DNA from: Sediminibacterium sp.
Lineage (GTDB): Bacteria; Bacteroidota; Bacteroidia; Chitinophagales; Chitinophagaceae
NCBI RefSeq assembly: GCF_030695065.1
Contig: NZ_JAUYTR010000009.1
Span: 124,001 to 188,000, forward strand
Length of the DNA stretch: 64,000 nucleotides
Direction: 5' to 3'
The stretch's first letter is position 1. The number at the start of each line of letters is the position of its first letter. The notes beneath the pieces are model-generated. The model did not search any database. It was given only the letters and a program-made list of their open reading frames with translations, and was not told the DNA's origin. Positions 63,251-64,000 of the stretch are shown in pieces. A program made the position numbers and the translations under genes.

Positions 63251-64000
63251 TTATTTAGCTATCCATACTAAGGTATTGATATCATCAGCACCCTGTCTTG
63301 TAACTGCTGCAGCTCTATTAGTTGCATTTAATGCTTGCTCAGCTAATGGATAAATGAATCTCACTGGTACTTTATTGTTGTTCAAATTATCTTGTCCTGG
63401 TACAATTACTGGTAAGCCAGTTCTTCTCCAATCAAACCAGCCTTCTAACCCGGTAAAAAACAATGACACCCATTTTTGAAGTGCAATCTTGCCCAACTTT
63501 TCAGTATTTGATCCAATATAGGCAACTGCTGGTTGTGTGTAGTAAGAAGCAGCAGGGGTTACATTAATTCCATATGCTGCCGGAACCATTGCAGCGTAGT
63601 AGGCAAAATTGGCTTGTATTCCATTTAAGTAATATGTTTCTGCTGTAGTGGATGAACTAATCATTCCCTTTTCAGCTGCTTCTGCCAAAATAAATTGCAA
63701 CTCTGCATAATTCATTATGATACCTCTAGCAACGTTGGGAAGTGGAGCAGCTTGACCATTGTCGTTACAAACCAAACATGCATAACTATAGCCAATCCTT
63801 GAAACACCTTGAGGACCACCATTATAATTTAAAGCAGCAACATCTCCCAATCCATTAGGAATTCCTTCAATTTTAGGATTACCAGCCGCAACAGAATTTT
63901 GAGAAGGTCTACCAAACACTGCTAATCTAGGATCATTTATTGCAGATAAGCGATCACTCAAAGTTTTACTAACCCTTATCTCATCTATTGATCCAACTCT
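63251..64000 (-). CDS. SusD/RagB-family lipoprotein, partial (5' end outside window)
   Basis: The frame is open to the right edge; read into the window it begins VGSIDEIRVSKTLSDRLSAINDPRLAVFGRPSQ, so the annotated part is only the C-terminal about 249 residues. Typical SusD C-terminal motifs follow: RGIIMNYAELQFILAEAAEKG, AETYYLNGIQANFAYY, LQKWVSLFFTGLEGWFDWRRTGLPV, VRFIYPLAEQALNATN. It works with a SusC-type receptor that would lie beyond the right edge. The family is clear; the substrate is unknown. It is followed by a terminator. Confidence 0.93.
   Translation of the reverse strand, partial: RVGSIDEIRVSKTLSDRLSAINDPRLAVFGRPSQNSVAAGNPKIEGIPNGLGDVAALNYNGGPQGVSRIGYSYACLVCNDNGQAAPLPNVARGIIMNYAELQFILAEAAEKGMISSSTTAETYYLNGIQANFAYYAAMVPAAYGINVTPAASYYTQPAVAYIGSNTEKLGKIALQKWVSLFFTGLEGWFDWRRTGLPVIVPGQDNLNNNKVPVRFIYPLAEQALNATNRAAAVTRQGADDINTLVWIAK

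Overview
The window is chromosomal DNA from a member of the Bacteroidota, most likely family Chitinophagaceae or a close relative; the species cannot be read from the sequence. The support is AT-rich DNA, TAnnTTTG-type -7 promoter boxes, several TonB-dependent receptors, a SusD-family lipoprotein at the right edge, a type IX-like C-terminal domain, DUF5689/DUF4954/DUF5683 proteins, a FISUMP protein, HtpG beginning MQKGQI, and an SDR-type L-threonine dehydrogenase.

Layout. 1-18.9 kb is mostly core: a partial outer-membrane protein, polyprenyl synthetase, recJ converging on htpG, a membrane-anchored Pro-rich protein, a TonB receptor/DUF5689 pair divergent from an EEP-fold nuclease/phosphatase, the rpsF-rpsR-rplI operon, a WG-repeat protein, an RRM protein, an aldo/keto reductase, pgk and gap.

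18.9-32.7 kb is accessory. It starts at tRNA-Glu, with a large serine recombinase whose C-terminal codons run into the tRNA gene. It then holds a MerR-like protein, a zinc-finger-like protein, a small membrane protein, a 90-bp array of 10-bp phased palindromes, a DUF4365 (nuclease-fold) protein that is a candidate defence gene, a FISUMP protein, an IS21-family element, and a surface operon (lipoprotein, sorting-domain protein, collagen-like protein). The IS has cut the last gene off.

33-49.3 kb returns to core genes: DUF4954, an outer-membrane barrel, a TIGR03643 protein, a phosphoesterase, parA-parB-DUF5683-dapB, an Rrf2 regulator, L-threonine dehydrogenase, kdsA, DUF4197, a PAS/HisKA protein without an ATPase domain, lpdA, a SAM hydrolase and an SDR.

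49.4-64 kb starts at tRNA-Lys, followed by a hairpin-rich non-coding segment. Then come a PNPOx-like protein, a molybdenum hydroxylase operon (large subunit, 2Fe-2S subunit, NTF2-like protein) divergent from an AraC regulator, DUF3050, and a chain of FAD/Fe-S oxidoreductase, TonB receptor and YncE-phosphoesterase next to the SusD protein.

No CRISPR array, rRNA or prophage was seen. The least explained parts are the decamer array at 22.5 kb, the tRNA-Glu accessory segment, the three-armed inverted repeat at 32.9 kb and the hairpin region after tRNA-Lys. I cannot show that any of them is a new system.
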